A DNA stretch of 64,000 bases from UBA9076 sp964418835 (GCA_964418835.1 CAYQNJ010000004.1:1-64000); one strand, 5' to 3'; shown: positions 17,805 to 25,959, counted from the stretch's first letter. Numbers and translations: made by a program. The notes: generated by a model not told the origin, from the letters alone.

Positions 17805-18611
17805 GTGTTTAGGAAAGATTCAAATTTTTATTTACGTGTTGATAAACAAATGGAAGGTCATTGGAGAACTTTGTTTTTTTGGATTCTGGTTATTAATATT
17901 GTAAGTATATCCATCAATACTCATTCTGATGTAATACGAACAGTGAATTATTTAAATGATTTGATATTTACTGGTTTCAATCAACAAAAGCTAATAGATT
18001 ATTTAATGGTTAAGAATAGTTTTAATTTAATTTCTTCTATTATCGGTTTAATTACAAGTATATTAACTTTAGTATTAAATATGGAGATATTAGATTTTGT
18101 AAGAACTGGTAGGTTTGAAATAGAGAATATTGTAAAGTATATAAAAAATAATCCATTACAAGTTCTTGGTGTAAGTGTTATTTTATATGTATTACCAATA
18201 ATTACTGGATATATTCCTATAGTAGGGAGTCTAATATATTATGTTTTATATTATGGTTTTTCCTATGTGTCATACTTAGTGTTAATTACACCAAAGAATA
18301 CTCCTATAACTTTGTTTAAGAATAGTTGGAAATTGACAGATGGCAATAAGATTGAATTAGTTAATAAGGTTATTCATTATTATGGAATAGTTTGGGTTGG
18401 ATATATATTAGCTGGCTTTGGTTTATTGATAGTAATTCTAGGTTCTATTACAGATTTCACATTAAATAATATTTGTAAGTTTGGGTTAGTTACTATGTTA
18501 TTTGGGATAATATGGGCTGTATACTTTAGGATAAAGAATACTCCATATTTATATCTAGCTAGTGCAATGTACTTTAAAGAACATATGAATTATAAAGATA
18601 AAAGGCTATAA
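17805..18611 (+). CDS. DUF975-like multi-pass membrane protein (paralog 2)
   Basis: The 268-aa membrane protein is the tandem paralog of the gene at 16943. FYLRVDKQMEGHWRTLFFW, ITLFKNSWKLTDGNKIEL and NTPYLYLASAMYFKEHMNY line up with the equivalent blocks of the first copy. The start is GTG at 17805. The nearest purine-rich sequence, GGGTAGG, is about 13 bases upstream, so the start is less certain than the rest. A terminator separates the two paralogs, so they are probably transcribed independently. Function is unknown. Confidence 0.68.
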   Translation: MFRKDSNFYLRVDKQMEGHWRTLFFWILVINIVSISINTHSDVIRTVNYLNDLIFTGFNQQKLIDYLMVKNSFNLISSIIGLITSILTLVLNMEILDFVRTGRFEIENIVKYIKNNPLQVLGVSVILYVLPIITGYIPIVGSLIYYVLYYGFSYVSYLVLITPKNTPITLFKNSWKLTDGNKIELVNKVIHYYGIVWVGYILAGFGLLIVILGSITDFTLNNICKFGLVTMLFGIIWAVYFRIKNTPYLYLASAMYFKEHMNYKDKRL

Positions 18612-18619
18612 GCCTTTTT
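18599..18619 (+). terminator. Terminator after the second DUF975 gene
   Basis: AAAAGGCT-ATA-AGCCTTTTT overlaps the stop codon (18609-18611). The three-base loop and T run are typical of an intrinsic terminator. Confidence 0.75.
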
Positions 18620-18632
18620 ATATGATAGAATC

Positions 18633-18693
18633 ATTAAGGCAATACATTAATATTAAGTAAAAGGCTTACTTTATTTAGTTTATTGTCTTTAAT
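18633..18693 (+). other. Two-tiered inverted repeat upstream of the glmU promoter
   Basis: The outer arms ATTAAGGCAATA (18633-18644) and TATTGTCTTTAAT (18681-18693) pair over 12 bp with one bulged T. The inner AAGTAA-AAGGC-TTACTT (18655-18671) forms a second stem. The structure ends inside the proposed -35 box of glmU, so it could be an operator, a short RNA or a terminator for read-through. Confidence 0.35.
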
Positions 18694-18716
18694 TTATCTT
18701 GATTTTACATTAAAAT
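18688..18716 (+). promoter_or_regulatory. Promoter of glmU-prs
   Basis: TTTAAT (18688-18693), a 17-bp spacer and TAAAAT (18711-18716) lie 22 bp before the glmU ATG. Confidence 0.55.
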
Positions 18717-18737
18717 AGATACGTGGAGAGTACAAAT

Positions 18738-20099
18738 ATGAAATATGCAATTATTATGGCTGCGGGTAAGGGCACAAGGATGCAATCTGATTTACCTAAG
18801 GTTATGCACAAAGTATGTCAAACCACTATGATTGAGCATTTAGTTGATACCGCAAAAGAGGCAGGAGCTAAAAATATTGTTTCAATAGTTGGATATGGAC
18901 ATGAGATTATAGAGAAGTTTATGGATGGCAAATGTGAGTTTGCGCTTCAAGAACCACAACTTGGTACAGGGCATGCGGTAATGCAGGCTAAACAGTTAGA
19001 GGGTTTAAAGGGAAAGACTTTAGTTATTAATGGAGATACACCTTGTTTAAATTCTGAAACACTTGCATCATTGTATGATGAATTAGAAGATTCAAGCATG
19101 GTTGTACTTACAGCTATTCCTGATGATGCTAGTGCTTATGGAAGAATTGTAAAAAGTTCAGAAGGTTATTTAGAAAAGATTGTTGAATTTAAAGATGCTA
19201 ATGAAGAAGAAAGAAAAATCAATGAAATAAATACTGGTATATATGGATTTGACAATGAAGTTTTATTTGAATCTTTAAAGGAAATTAAAAATGATAATGC
19301 TCAAAAGGAATATTATATTACTGATTTAGTTGAGATTATCAAAAATAAAGGTAAAAAAGTTAAGGCAGTTTTAGCTAAGAATAGTGAAGAAGTTGCTGGT
19401 ATTAATGATAGAGTTGAACTTGCTAGGGCTAATAAGTACTTACAAAGAGTTATCAATGAAAAACTTATGAAGTCTGGGGTTACTATTATTGATCCGGAAA
19501 ATACTTATATATCTAAAAATGTAAAGATTGATAGGGATGTAATTATTTATCCAAATGTTTACATTGAAGGAAATAGTGAGATTGGTAGTAATACTAAAAT
19601 ATTACCTCAATCATTTATTTCTAATAGTAAGATAGGCAAGAATAATGTAATTGATTCTAGTCATATTATAGATAGTGAAGTTAAAGATTTTTGTACTGTT
19701 GGTCCTTATGCACATTTTAGAATGCATAGTGTTATTGATGATCATACAAGGATTGGAAACTTTGTGGAATTTAAGAATACACATTTTGGTGAACTAAGCA
19801 GATGTGCTCATCTAACTTATTTAGGTGATAGTGATGTTGGAAAAGATGTGAATATAGGTTGTGGTGTTGTGACTGTTAATTATGATGGTAAACACAAATT
19901 TAGAACTACAATAAAAGATGGTGCTTTTGTTGGAAGTAACGTTAACTTAATCGCACCAATTACAGTTGGTAAAGATGCATTAGTTGCTGCTGGTACAACA
20001 GCTAATCATGATATTGATGATGGGGATATGGCAATAGCAAGAGTTAAACAAGAGATTAAACCAGGCTATGGCTTTAAATATAAAAATAAGGGAGAATAG
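18738..20099 (+). CDS. glmU: Bifunctional GlcNAc-1-P uridyltransferase / GlcN-1-P acetyltransferase
   Basis: GlmU makes UDP-GlcNAc for peptidoglycan and wall polymers. The N-terminal nucleotidyltransferase carries IIMAAGKGTRMQSDLPKVMHK, the LxxGxGTRMxSxxPK signature. The C-terminal left-handed beta-helix has the hexapeptide rhythm and GNFVEFKNTHFGE, HLTYLGDSDVG and NIGCGVVTVNYDGKHK, the acetyl-CoA site. I use the ATG at 18738 (453 aa), which has GTGGAGAG upstream, in place of the GTG at 18723 that forms part of that site. It is followed after 8 bp by prs, an order long known in Bacillota. Confidence 0.95.
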   Translation: MKYAIIMAAGKGTRMQSDLPKVMHKVCQTTMIEHLVDTAKEAGAKNIVSIVGYGHEIIEKFMDGKCEFALQEPQLGTGHAVMQAKQLEGLKGKTLVINGDTPCLNSETLASLYDELEDSSMVVLTAIPDDASAYGRIVKSSEGYLEKIVEFKDANEEERKINEINTGIYGFDNEVLFESLKEIKNDNAQKEYYITDLVEIIKNKGKKVKAVLAKNSEEVAGINDRVELARANKYLQRVINEKLMKSGVTIIDPENTYISKNVKIDRDVIIYPNVYIEGNSEIGSNTKILPQSFISNSKIGKNNVIDSSHIIDSEVKDFCTVGPYAHFRMHSVIDDHTRIGNFVEFKNTHFGELSRCAHLTYLGDSDVGKDVNIGCGVVTVNYDGKHKFRTTIKDGAFVGSNVNLIAPITVGKDALVAAGTTANHDIDDGDMAIARVKQEIKPGYGFKYKNKGE

Positions 20100-20107
20100 A
20101 ATTTATT

Positions 20108-21070
20108 ATGAACAGTGAAACAGTAATATTTGCATTGACTTCAAATGTGGACTTGGCTAATGAAATTTGTAAGTTTTTGAACCTACCATTAGGTAATGTG
20201 GAAATATTCCATTTTGCGGATGGTGAAATCTTAATTCAACCTCAAGAGTCAGTGAGAGGAAGAAAAGTTTATATTATTCAATCAACTTGTGCACCTGTAA
20301 CAGAAAGATTAATGGAATTATTAGTTTGTGTAGATGCATGTAAAAGAGCGAGTGCTGGAGAAATAAATCTAGTTGTTCCTTATTTTGGCTATGCTAGACA
20401 AGATAGAAAATCTAAGCCTAGACAGCCTATTACAGCTAAGTTAGTAGCAAACTTATTAGAAACAGCAGGAGCTAATAGATTGATTACAATTGATTTACAC
20501 GCTTCTCAAATCCAAGGGTTCTTTGATATTCCAATGGATGATTTGACAGCAGTTCCAATGCTTGGGCAATATTTTAAAACTATGGGATTTGATCCTAACG
20601 ATGTAGTGGTTGTTTCACCAGACCATGGTGGTACTACAAGAGCTAGAAACTTGGCTAATAAACTAGATGCACCTATTGCAATTATTGATAAAAGAAGACC
20701 GAGACCAAATGTTGTTGAAGCTCAAAACATCATTGGTGATATAAAGGATAAAATATGTATTGTTGTTGATGATATTTGTGATACTGGAGGATCTTTAGTT
20801 GCTGGTTGTGAGATGTTACAACAAAAAGGTGCTAGAGAAATATATGCTGCTATTACTCATGGAGTGTTTTCTAAGGATGCGATTAATATTATTGAACAAT
20901 CACCAATTAAACAAATGATTGTTACAAACACAATTCCTTTATCTCCTGAACAAATCAAACAAACAACAAAAATTAAACAATTATCAGTAGGATACATGTT
21001 AGCTAAAACTATTGAAGCAATTCAATATAATAACTCAGTTGCACATGTATATGATTTATTTGGAAATTAA
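20108..21070 (+). CDS. prs: Ribose-phosphate pyrophosphokinase (PRPP synthase)
   Basis: The 320-aa class I enzyme makes PRPP from ribose-5-phosphate and ATP for nucleotide, His and NAD synthesis. VVPYFGYARQDRKSKPRQP and the active-site HGG region (VSPDHGGTTRARNLA) are intact. The PRPP-binding loop is IVVDDICDTGGSL, and FHFADGEILIQ marks the N-terminal catalytic helix. It forms an operon with glmU and ends at a strong terminator. Length and motifs are entirely standard. Confidence 0.96.
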   Translation: MNSETVIFALTSNVDLANEICKFLNLPLGNVEIFHFADGEILIQPQESVRGRKVYIIQSTCAPVTERLMELLVCVDACKRASAGEINLVVPYFGYARQDRKSKPRQPITAKLVANLLETAGANRLITIDLHASQIQGFFDIPMDDLTAVPMLGQYFKTMGFDPNDVVVVSPDHGGTTRARNLANKLDAPIAIIDKRRPRPNVVEAQNIIGDIKDKICIVVDDICDTGGSLVAGCEMLQQKGAREIYAAITHGVFSKDAINIIEQSPIKQMIVTNTIPLSPEQIKQTTKIKQLSVGYMLAKTIEAIQYNNSVAHVYDLFGN

Positions 21071-21092
21071 GTCTCTTAGGAGACTTTTTTTT
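21069..21092 (+). terminator. Terminator after prs
   Basis: AGTCTC-TTAG-GAGACT followed by a long T run. Confidence 0.85.
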
Positions 21093-21194
21093 ACTAAATC
21101 TTTAGATAAAGAAAAACATACATATAATTGTAAGAATATTAATAATTTAGTGATTAGTATTGCTTTTATATTGGAGTAATCTTTTACATACATC

Positions 21195-21249
21195 TTACCG
21201 AAACTTAAGATTAATAATAGTTTATGGATGATACAATAAGCAATAAAGA
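21195..21249 (+). promoter_or_regulatory. Promoter with an upstream box shared with rapZ
   Basis: TTACCGAAACTTAAGATTAAT (21195 onward) is nearly the same as the sequence at 34401 upstream of rapZ, and similarity continues through GTTTATGGATGATACA. A -35 TTTATG (21221-21226), 17-bp spacer and TAAAGA (21244-21249) precede the 48-codon gene. Confidence 0.4.
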
Positions 21250-21264
21250 AGAGGAGTTATATAA

Positions 21265-21411
21265 ATGAATAGAAATATTATATTTGAGGAAGATACGATT
21301 CAAACTACAATCTCTAACTCTATTGTTAAATATATTGGAATAGGTATATTTACATTATTGTTTATTAACTCTGTGATTTGCATTTATAGTTTAATAAAGA
21401 TGTATTTATAA
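21265..21411 (+). CDS. 48-aa single-span membrane peptide
   Basis: The short gene MNRNIIFEEDTIQ... has a polar, acidic N-terminus and one hydrophobic helix (IVKYIGIGIFTLLFINSVICIY), ending KMYL. AGAGGAG lies 9 bases before the ATG and it has its own promoter-like region, which supports a real gene despite its size. The stop is followed by a bidirectional terminator shared with the convergent CYTH gene. No family is recognised. The upstream box shared with rapZ suggests common control. Confidence 0.5.
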   Translation: MNRNIIFEEDTIQTTISNSIVKYIGIGIFTLLFINSVICIYSLIKMYL

Positions 21412-21429
21412 TGAGTTAAAGTAATAATC

Positions 21430-21458
21430 AAAAAACACTATCTTAAATAGTGTTTTTT
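21430..21458. terminator. Bidirectional terminator
   Basis: AAAAAACACTA (21430-21440) and TAGTGTTTTTT (21448-21458) serve the rightward small gene and the leftward CYTH gene. The hairpin includes the end of the CYTH coding sequence. Confidence 0.8.
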
Positions 21459-21982
21459 AGTCTTTTTAATTTACTTATAGGATTTTCTACATAATCAATA
21501 TCACATTTAATTAATAGATTAATGAAGTGTTCTAAATGGTTTTCATCTGAATTATATAACTCGTATTCTACTTCGTAGTCTACTATTTTGTTGTATTCAT
21601 TTGCGTCCATACATAGTTCACCATATTCATCTTTATAAATATGTCTTATTGTTCTAAGAGTTCCTATTTGGTGTAATTCATCTTTTATTTCTAAACTATC
21701 TAGAACTTCTTTTATTTTTGGGTCATTTATATTTAAAGAATTTATCTCAAATTCATGTTCTAGTTTACCATTTAAAAGACTTTCTTTAAGAGTAAATATA
21801 TATTTATTGTCTACTTCTCTTATTCTTATAGAAAACCCTCTTTGGTATAAGGATGGGTTTGAATCATAATAATAATTAATTTGATCTAATTTTTCTATAG
21901 GTTTATATTGTGATTTTAGTTTTTGTAATTCTTCTTTTGTAACTAACATTTTGTATTCAACTTCTAATTTAGTATTACTCAT
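21443..21982 (-). CDS. CYTH-domain triphosphatase-like protein
   Basis: The 179-aa CYTH protein starts with the diagnostic EVEYK (ExExK, residues 7-11). Further basic and acidic tunnel residues are in YYDSNPSLYQRGFSIRIRE, YIFTLKES and YEVEYELY. CYTH enzymes bind triphosphate groups and hydrolyse inorganic tripolyphosphate or related compounds in a metal-dependent reaction. With ppx, ppk1 and ppk2 about 5 kb away, a role in short polyphosphate turnover is plausible but inferred. The ATG follows GCGGAGAAATAAT. It is transcribed divergently from nadK. Confidence 0.82.
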   Translation of the reverse strand: MSNTKLEVEYKMLVTKEELQKLKSQYKPIEKLDQINYYYDSNPSLYQRGFSIRIREVDNKYIFTLKESLLNGKLEHEFEINSLNINDPKIKEVLDSLEIKDELHQIGTLRTIRHIYKDEYGELCMDANEYNKIVDYEVEYELYNSDENHLEHFINLLIKCDIDYVENPISKLKRLKNTI

Positions 21983-22037
21983 ATTATTTCTCCGCTATTA
22001 ATATAGTTTAAGTAATAAATCATTTCTTTACAATAAA

Positions 22038-22066
22038 TTTAATTTTTATCTAGTTTAAGATATAAT
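22038..22066 (+). promoter_or_regulatory. nadK promoter, apparently leaderless
   Basis: TATAAT (22061-22066) ends 6 bases before the nadK ATG at 22073, so transcription should begin at or next to the start codon. TTTAAT at 22038-22043 is a weak -35 box at 17-bp spacing. No Shine-Dalgarno sequence is present. Confidence 0.5.
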
Positions 22067-22072
22067 AAACCT

Positions 22073-22846
22073 ATGAAAAGATTTGAAACTGTAGTTAGAT
22101 TTGATGAGTCTTCTAAGGACATTAATGAGTACATTATTAAAACATTAACTGATAATGGTTATTTTTATGATGAAACTAATTCAGAAATAGTAATTGTTAT
22201 TGGTGGGGATGGTACATTTTTAGAGGCTGTACATGATAATTTAGATAGACTATCTAAAGTAAGTTTTTATGGTATACATACTGGTACTTTAGGTTTCTTT
22301 ACAGATTATAAATCTGATCAAATTGATGAGTTTTTAAATGATCTTATTAATAAAGAACCTTTTATTAGAGAGTATCAATTACTTGAAGTTAATGTGGATG
22401 GTATTGATACTTATTATGCGGTTAATGAAATGAGAATTGAGAATGTGGTTAGAACTCAGATGTTAGATATATTTGTTAATGGGGAAGAGTTTGAGACATA
22501 TAGAGGTACTGGAATGTGTGTATGCACACAATTAGGTAGTACTGCATATAATAGGTCTTTAAAAGGTGCGGTAATACAAGATGGTTTACCTCTAATACAA
22601 ATGAGTGAGATTGCTGGTATTCATCATAGTGCTTATAGATCTTTGGGTGTTCCAATTGTAATGAGAGAAGATTCAAAGATAACTTTTGAGTCAGATAGTT
22701 TTAATGATGCATTTTTATGTATTGATGCATATTTTTATAAGTTAGATGGTAATCATAAAGTGTCTGTAGAACTTGGTAAAAAGAAAATTAAGTTCCTTAG
22801 GTTTAAGGATGTTTCATATTTTAAAAAGCTTCAAACTTTGTTTTAG
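22073..22846 (+). CDS. nadK: NAD kinase
   Basis: The 257-aa enzyme phosphorylates NAD to NADP with ATP or polyphosphate. IVIGGDGTFLEAVHDN holds the GGDGT signature (residues about 44-48). FYGIHTGTLGFFTDY and YRGTGMCVCTQLGSTAYNRSLKGAVI are the NAD-binding glycine-rich blocks. It is typical of the compact Bacillota form. A -10 box 6 bp before the ATG and the lack of a ribosome binding site suggest a leaderless mRNA. It is followed after 51 bp by the PTS gene on the same strand. Confidence 0.93.
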   Translation: MKRFETVVRFDESSKDINEYIIKTLTDNGYFYDETNSEIVIVIGGDGTFLEAVHDNLDRLSKVSFYGIHTGTLGFFTDYKSDQIDEFLNDLINKEPFIREYQLLEVNVDGIDTYYAVNEMRIENVVRTQMLDIFVNGEEFETYRGTGMCVCTQLGSTAYNRSLKGAVIQDGLPLIQMSEIAGIHHSAYRSLGVPIVMREDSKITFESDSFNDAFLCIDAYFYKLDGNHKVSVELGKKKIKFLRFKDVSYFKKLQTLF

Positions 22847-22897
22847 TTATTTGAAGTGAACATATATTGATGTTAGAATTATTCACGAGGTAATCAT

Positions 22898-24445
22898 ATG
22901 AGATTATGGCGTTCATTTTTTGAAATTCTTCAATTTCCATTAAAAGTGGTATTCTTAGGAATATTCGCTTATGGAATTGGAAATATATTAATAAATCCTG
23001 CATTTTCATCACTTTTTGTAATAAAGAATGATGTAGTTATTTTAATTGCGGAGTTGTTAATGAGGATCGGAAGCTTAATTATAATTAATAGTCCACTAAT
23101 ATTTCTTTTAAGAAGTGTTAATAGAAGAACTAATGGTGGTGTTACTATAATGGCTGGTTTCATTGGTTATTTAACATTTTTAGTTGTGACAATGTTATTT
23201 GCGAGTAAATCATTACCAAGTACTGCTTTTTCATCAATACTTGGTATTAGTTTTACATCAAATACCATTCAAAGACTTAGTGGTTTAAATTATCCTCTTC
23301 AAACAGGTATTGTTGGAGTTGTAATAGTTACATTCTTGACTAGAATTTCATATAGTCAATCAAGAAATAAGTCTAGTTATGGTTTCTTAGCATTTTTAGA
23401 TAAAGATATATATGCGGTTATTATAAATATTATTTACTGTAGTATATTTGGTATTTTAATAGCTATGTTATATACACCATTTTATGATATGGTTCAAAAA
23501 ATAATTACATTCATTTCTAAAGACATTACTAATCCAATGAGTTTGTTTACTTATGGAGTTACAGAAAGAGTAATGAATACTTTCCATGTGTCAAACTTAA
23601 TTAGAAATCCATTCTGGTTTCAAGCTACTGGAGGAACGTGGGCTAATTTAGTTGGTGAAAGTATTGCGGGTGATGTTAATATTTGGACTACTTCTCTAGC
23701 TGCGAACCAATTACAATTAAGTGCTGGTAAGTTTATTACTCCTTACTATGTGTTAAATATATTTGCGATACCTGGAATGATTTGGGGATTGTTCTCGGTA
23801 TATACTGATAAATTTGAAAAAAGAAGGTTAATGATGTTTTTTATCATTGCTAGTTTAATATCTATATTTAGTGGTACATTATACCCATTAGAAATATTGT
23901 TGTTAATAATGGCACCACTGTTGTATTTATTTCATATTTTATTTACTGGTGGTTTATTTGCGGCTTTTCAAGTTCTGGGAGTTTCTTTAGGGTTTAATTA
24001 TTCTGGAACTAATACAGTAGTTGCTATGCCAGGAACATTGTTAGAATTTATTACTTATATAAAAAATCCTAATTTATCTAATACAATTAGATTAATTATG
24101 ATAGTAGGAGTTATTAGTGCAATTATTTATTTTTTCTTTACTAGGTTTTATTTTGGTCATTTGGCTGTGGATTTATTTAATACAGGTAATACAAAAAGAC
24201 TAGTTGAAGGAACGATAGATGCGATTGGTGGAACCAGTAATATAAAAATGATTAATACTTCTATAATTAAACTTTCAATTCAAGTGTTTGATCCTACATT
24301 AATTGATGGGAATAAACTAATGAGTTTAGGAGCAACTAAAGTTACAGAGACAAAGGCTGGATTAGCTATTCATTATGGTGCTGCTAGTACAATTGTTGGT
24401 AGAGCACTTAAGAAGAGTTTAAGGGACACACTAAGGAGTGAGTAG
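22898..24445 (+). CDS. PTS EIIBC-like permease with a degenerate EIIB domain
   Basis: The 515-aa protein matches the glucose/maltose-family EIIC permease: about ten membrane helices, HILFTGGLFAAF and a TWANLVGE substrate-loop-like segment. A C-terminal EIIB-like domain (about residues 435-512) contains IGGTSNIKMINTSIIKLSIQVFD. In active EIIB domains the equivalent segment carries the phosphorylated Cys (ACxTRLR); here Ser is at that place and the Thr-Arg pair is absent. The protein therefore cannot accept phosphate on its own EIIB. It may use another EIIB, work as a facilitator or serve as a sensor. The ATG follows GAGGTAATC. Confidence 0.75.
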   Translation: MRLWRSFFEILQFPLKVVFLGIFAYGIGNILINPAFSSLFVIKNDVVILIAELLMRIGSLIIINSPLIFLLRSVNRRTNGGVTIMAGFIGYLTFLVVTMLFASKSLPSTAFSSILGISFTSNTIQRLSGLNYPLQTGIVGVVIVTFLTRISYSQSRNKSSYGFLAFLDKDIYAVIINIIYCSIFGILIAMLYTPFYDMVQKIITFISKDITNPMSLFTYGVTERVMNTFHVSNLIRNPFWFQATGGTWANLVGESIAGDVNIWTTSLAANQLQLSAGKFITPYYVLNIFAIPGMIWGLFSVYTDKFEKRRLMMFFIIASLISIFSGTLYPLEILLLIMAPLLYLFHILFTGGLFAAFQVLGVSLGFNYSGTNTVVAMPGTLLEFITYIKNPNLSNTIRLIMIVGVISAIIYFFFTRFYFGHLAVDLFNTGNTKRLVEGTIDAIGGTSNIKMINTSIIKLSIQVFDPTLIDGNKLMSLGATKVTETKAGLAIHYGAASTIVGRALKKSLRDTLRSE

Positions 24446-24454
24446 GAGGCTAAT

Positions 24455-25192
24455 ATGGATGATAGTATAAAAAAGAAATTGATTGTTGTTGGAGTACTTT
24501 CACTGTTGATAATGATGGGTGTATTATATTTATTGTTGGGCAATCCAAAAAAAGAAGTTATAGAGCCAGCTCCAAGTATAGAGCCTACCATTGAACCTAC
24601 AATAGCACCTACACCTGAGCCAACACCAACTCCTGTGGTGATTGATATAGATAGTGATGCTAGTATAAATAAAGTAGTTAACAAAGAGAGGTTAGTTTTA
24701 GATACTTATGTGCCTGAACTTACAGAAGTGGAAGGTGGAAAACAACTAAGACCTGAAGCAGCTCAAGCTTATAATGAGATGGTAGAAGCCGCAAAAGCTG
24801 AAGGGGTTAACTTGGTAGTAATTAGTGCTTATAGATCATATAAGGAGCAAAGATCTTTATGGTTTACATATGAAGAAAAGTATGGAAGAAAGTATGCAAA
24901 TAGAATGGATGCGACTCCAGGAGCGAGTGAGCATCAATTAGGTTTAGCATTAGATTTGGGCAGTAGTGATGGTAAGTGTAAACTTTATGAATGCTTTAAG
25001 AATACTGCTACAGGTAAATGGTTATATGATAATGCCTATAAGTATGGATTTATATTAAGATATCCAGAAGGTAAGGAAAGTATTACGGGTGTTATGTATA
25101 CTCCTTGGCACTATAGATATATTGGGAAAGATGAAGCTAAGAAGGTATTTGATTCTGGGCAAACATTAGAAGAATTTTATGGATTAAAGTAG
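24455..25192 (+). CDS. Membrane-anchored D-Ala-D-Ala carboxypeptidase, VanY family
   Basis: The 245-aa protein has an N-terminal membrane anchor (VVGVLSLLIMMGVLYLLLG, about residues 11-29) and a Pro/Thr-rich stalk (about 34-60). A VanY/peptidase M15 domain follows. SAYRSYKEQ, ASEHQLGLALDLG (SxHxxGxAxD) and TPWHYRYIG supply the zinc ligands and catalytic residues. Such enzymes trim the terminal D-Ala from peptidoglycan stems outside the membrane. It lies 9 bp after the PTS gene, with GAGGC upstream, and ends at a strong terminator. An isolated vanY without vanA-like genes suggests wall remodelling and not glycopeptide resistance. Confidence 0.88.
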   Translation: MDDSIKKKLIVVGVLSLLIMMGVLYLLLGNPKKEVIEPAPSIEPTIEPTIAPTPEPTPTPVVIDIDSDASINKVVNKERLVLDTYVPELTEVEGGKQLRPEAAQAYNEMVEAAKAEGVNLVVISAYRSYKEQRSLWFTYEEKYGRKYANRMDATPGASEHQLGLALDLGSSDGKCKLYECFKNTATGKWLYDNAYKYGFILRYPEGKESITGVMYTPWHYRYIGKDEAKKVFDSGQTLEEFYGLK

Positions 25193-25214
25193 TACAATTA
25201 GTACTACTTTTTTT
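25188..25214 (+). terminator. Terminator after the VanY-type gene
   Basis: AGTAGTAC-AATTA-GTACTACT and a T run; the stem includes the stop codon. Confidence 0.85.
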
Positions 25215-25232
25215 GTTTGTTCTTTAACAAAT

Positions 25233-25260
25233 TTGACCAATATATTTATTGTGGTATAAT
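25233..25260 (+). promoter_or_regulatory. Strong promoter giving a leaderless mRNA
   Basis: TTGACC (25233-25238), a 16-bp spacer and a consensus TATAAT (25255-25260). The ATG at 25267 is 6 bases further on, where transcription should start. No ribosome binding site fits between them. Confidence 0.65.
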
Positions 25261-25266
25261 CTTTTC

Positions 25267-25932
25267 ATGTTAAAAATTAATATAAAAAAGATTATTACGT
25301 TAGTAATAGGGATAGCTTTATTTACAGCATTGGCTGGATTTAATGTGGAAGAGTTTACTATTGATCATTTTGATAGTTATGAAAAAGAGTTTATGACTGA
25401 AGAAATGGATGTTTGTTTTAATATAAGTGCCAAGACATATATGCCTTATACTGCAATAACAAAAAAGACATCTCCTCAGTATAAATATATACATGAACAA
25501 ATGACTATAGATGAAACAACTGGAATGATATATGACAATGAAGGATTCATTGGGGCTGCTTTAGCAAGTGGCTTTGGTAAGGTTGGTTCTAGATACTACT
25601 TCACATTAGATAGCGGTATTGTGCTACCCATAGTTAAGGTAGATGCAAAACCTGATATATATACTAATGGTTGTGCCGCAAATAGTGGTCACATTATTGA
25701 ATTTGTAATTGATGCTAAAAAAGCAGGTGAATACTTTGGAGTAGGTCCTACAGGGCTTGTGAACTATGGTAACTTCAACAATGATGAAAGGTTTGAAGGA
25801 GTTATTGTTAAAATAGAAAAAGTACTTGATGAGAAGCTTGAATCAAAAGTTACATATGTATCTCATGAAGAAGAAGTTGGAATCAAAGGAGAAGACATTG
25901 ATTCTGAATTAGAAATCTATGGAGGATATTAA
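25267..25932 (+). CDS. Secreted or membrane-anchored protein of unknown function
   Basis: The 221-aa protein starts MLKINIKKIITLVIGIALFTALAGF, a signal peptide or anchor with no lipobox. The remaining domain has three Cys only if the first lies in the mature part (DVCFNISA, NGCAANS) and no motif that I can assign. I chose the ATG at 25267; an upstream TTG at 25249 would overlap the -10 box. It has a single-gene transcription unit with strong promoter and terminator, so it is probably well expressed. No function is proposed. Confidence 0.6.
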   Translation: MLKINIKKIITLVIGIALFTALAGFNVEEFTIDHFDSYEKEFMTEEMDVCFNISAKTYMPYTAITKKTSPQYKYIHEQMTIDETTGMIYDNEGFIGAALASGFGKVGSRYYFTLDSGIVLPIVKVDAKPDIYTNGCAANSGHIIEFVIDAKKAGEYFGVGPTGLVNYGNFNNDERFEGVIVKIEKVLDEKLESKVTYVSHEEEVGIKGEDIDSELEIYGGY

Positions 25933-25959
25933 GAAACTACGTTGGTGGTTTCTTTTTTT
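25931..25959 (+). terminator. Terminator after the secreted protein gene
   Basis: AAGAAACTAC-GTTG-GTGGTTTCTT (one G-T pair) followed by T residues. Confidence 0.75.

Noticed and set aside
24373..24684. Minus-strand frame over the VanY linker
   Set aside because: Gly/Ser/Val low complexity arises from the reverse of the Pro/Thr-rich stalk codons; no start signal.
24455..25192. Glycopeptide resistance determinant
   Set aside because: Only a vanY-like gene is present, with no vanH, vanA or vanX companions; VanY-type carboxypeptidases are common in wall maintenance.
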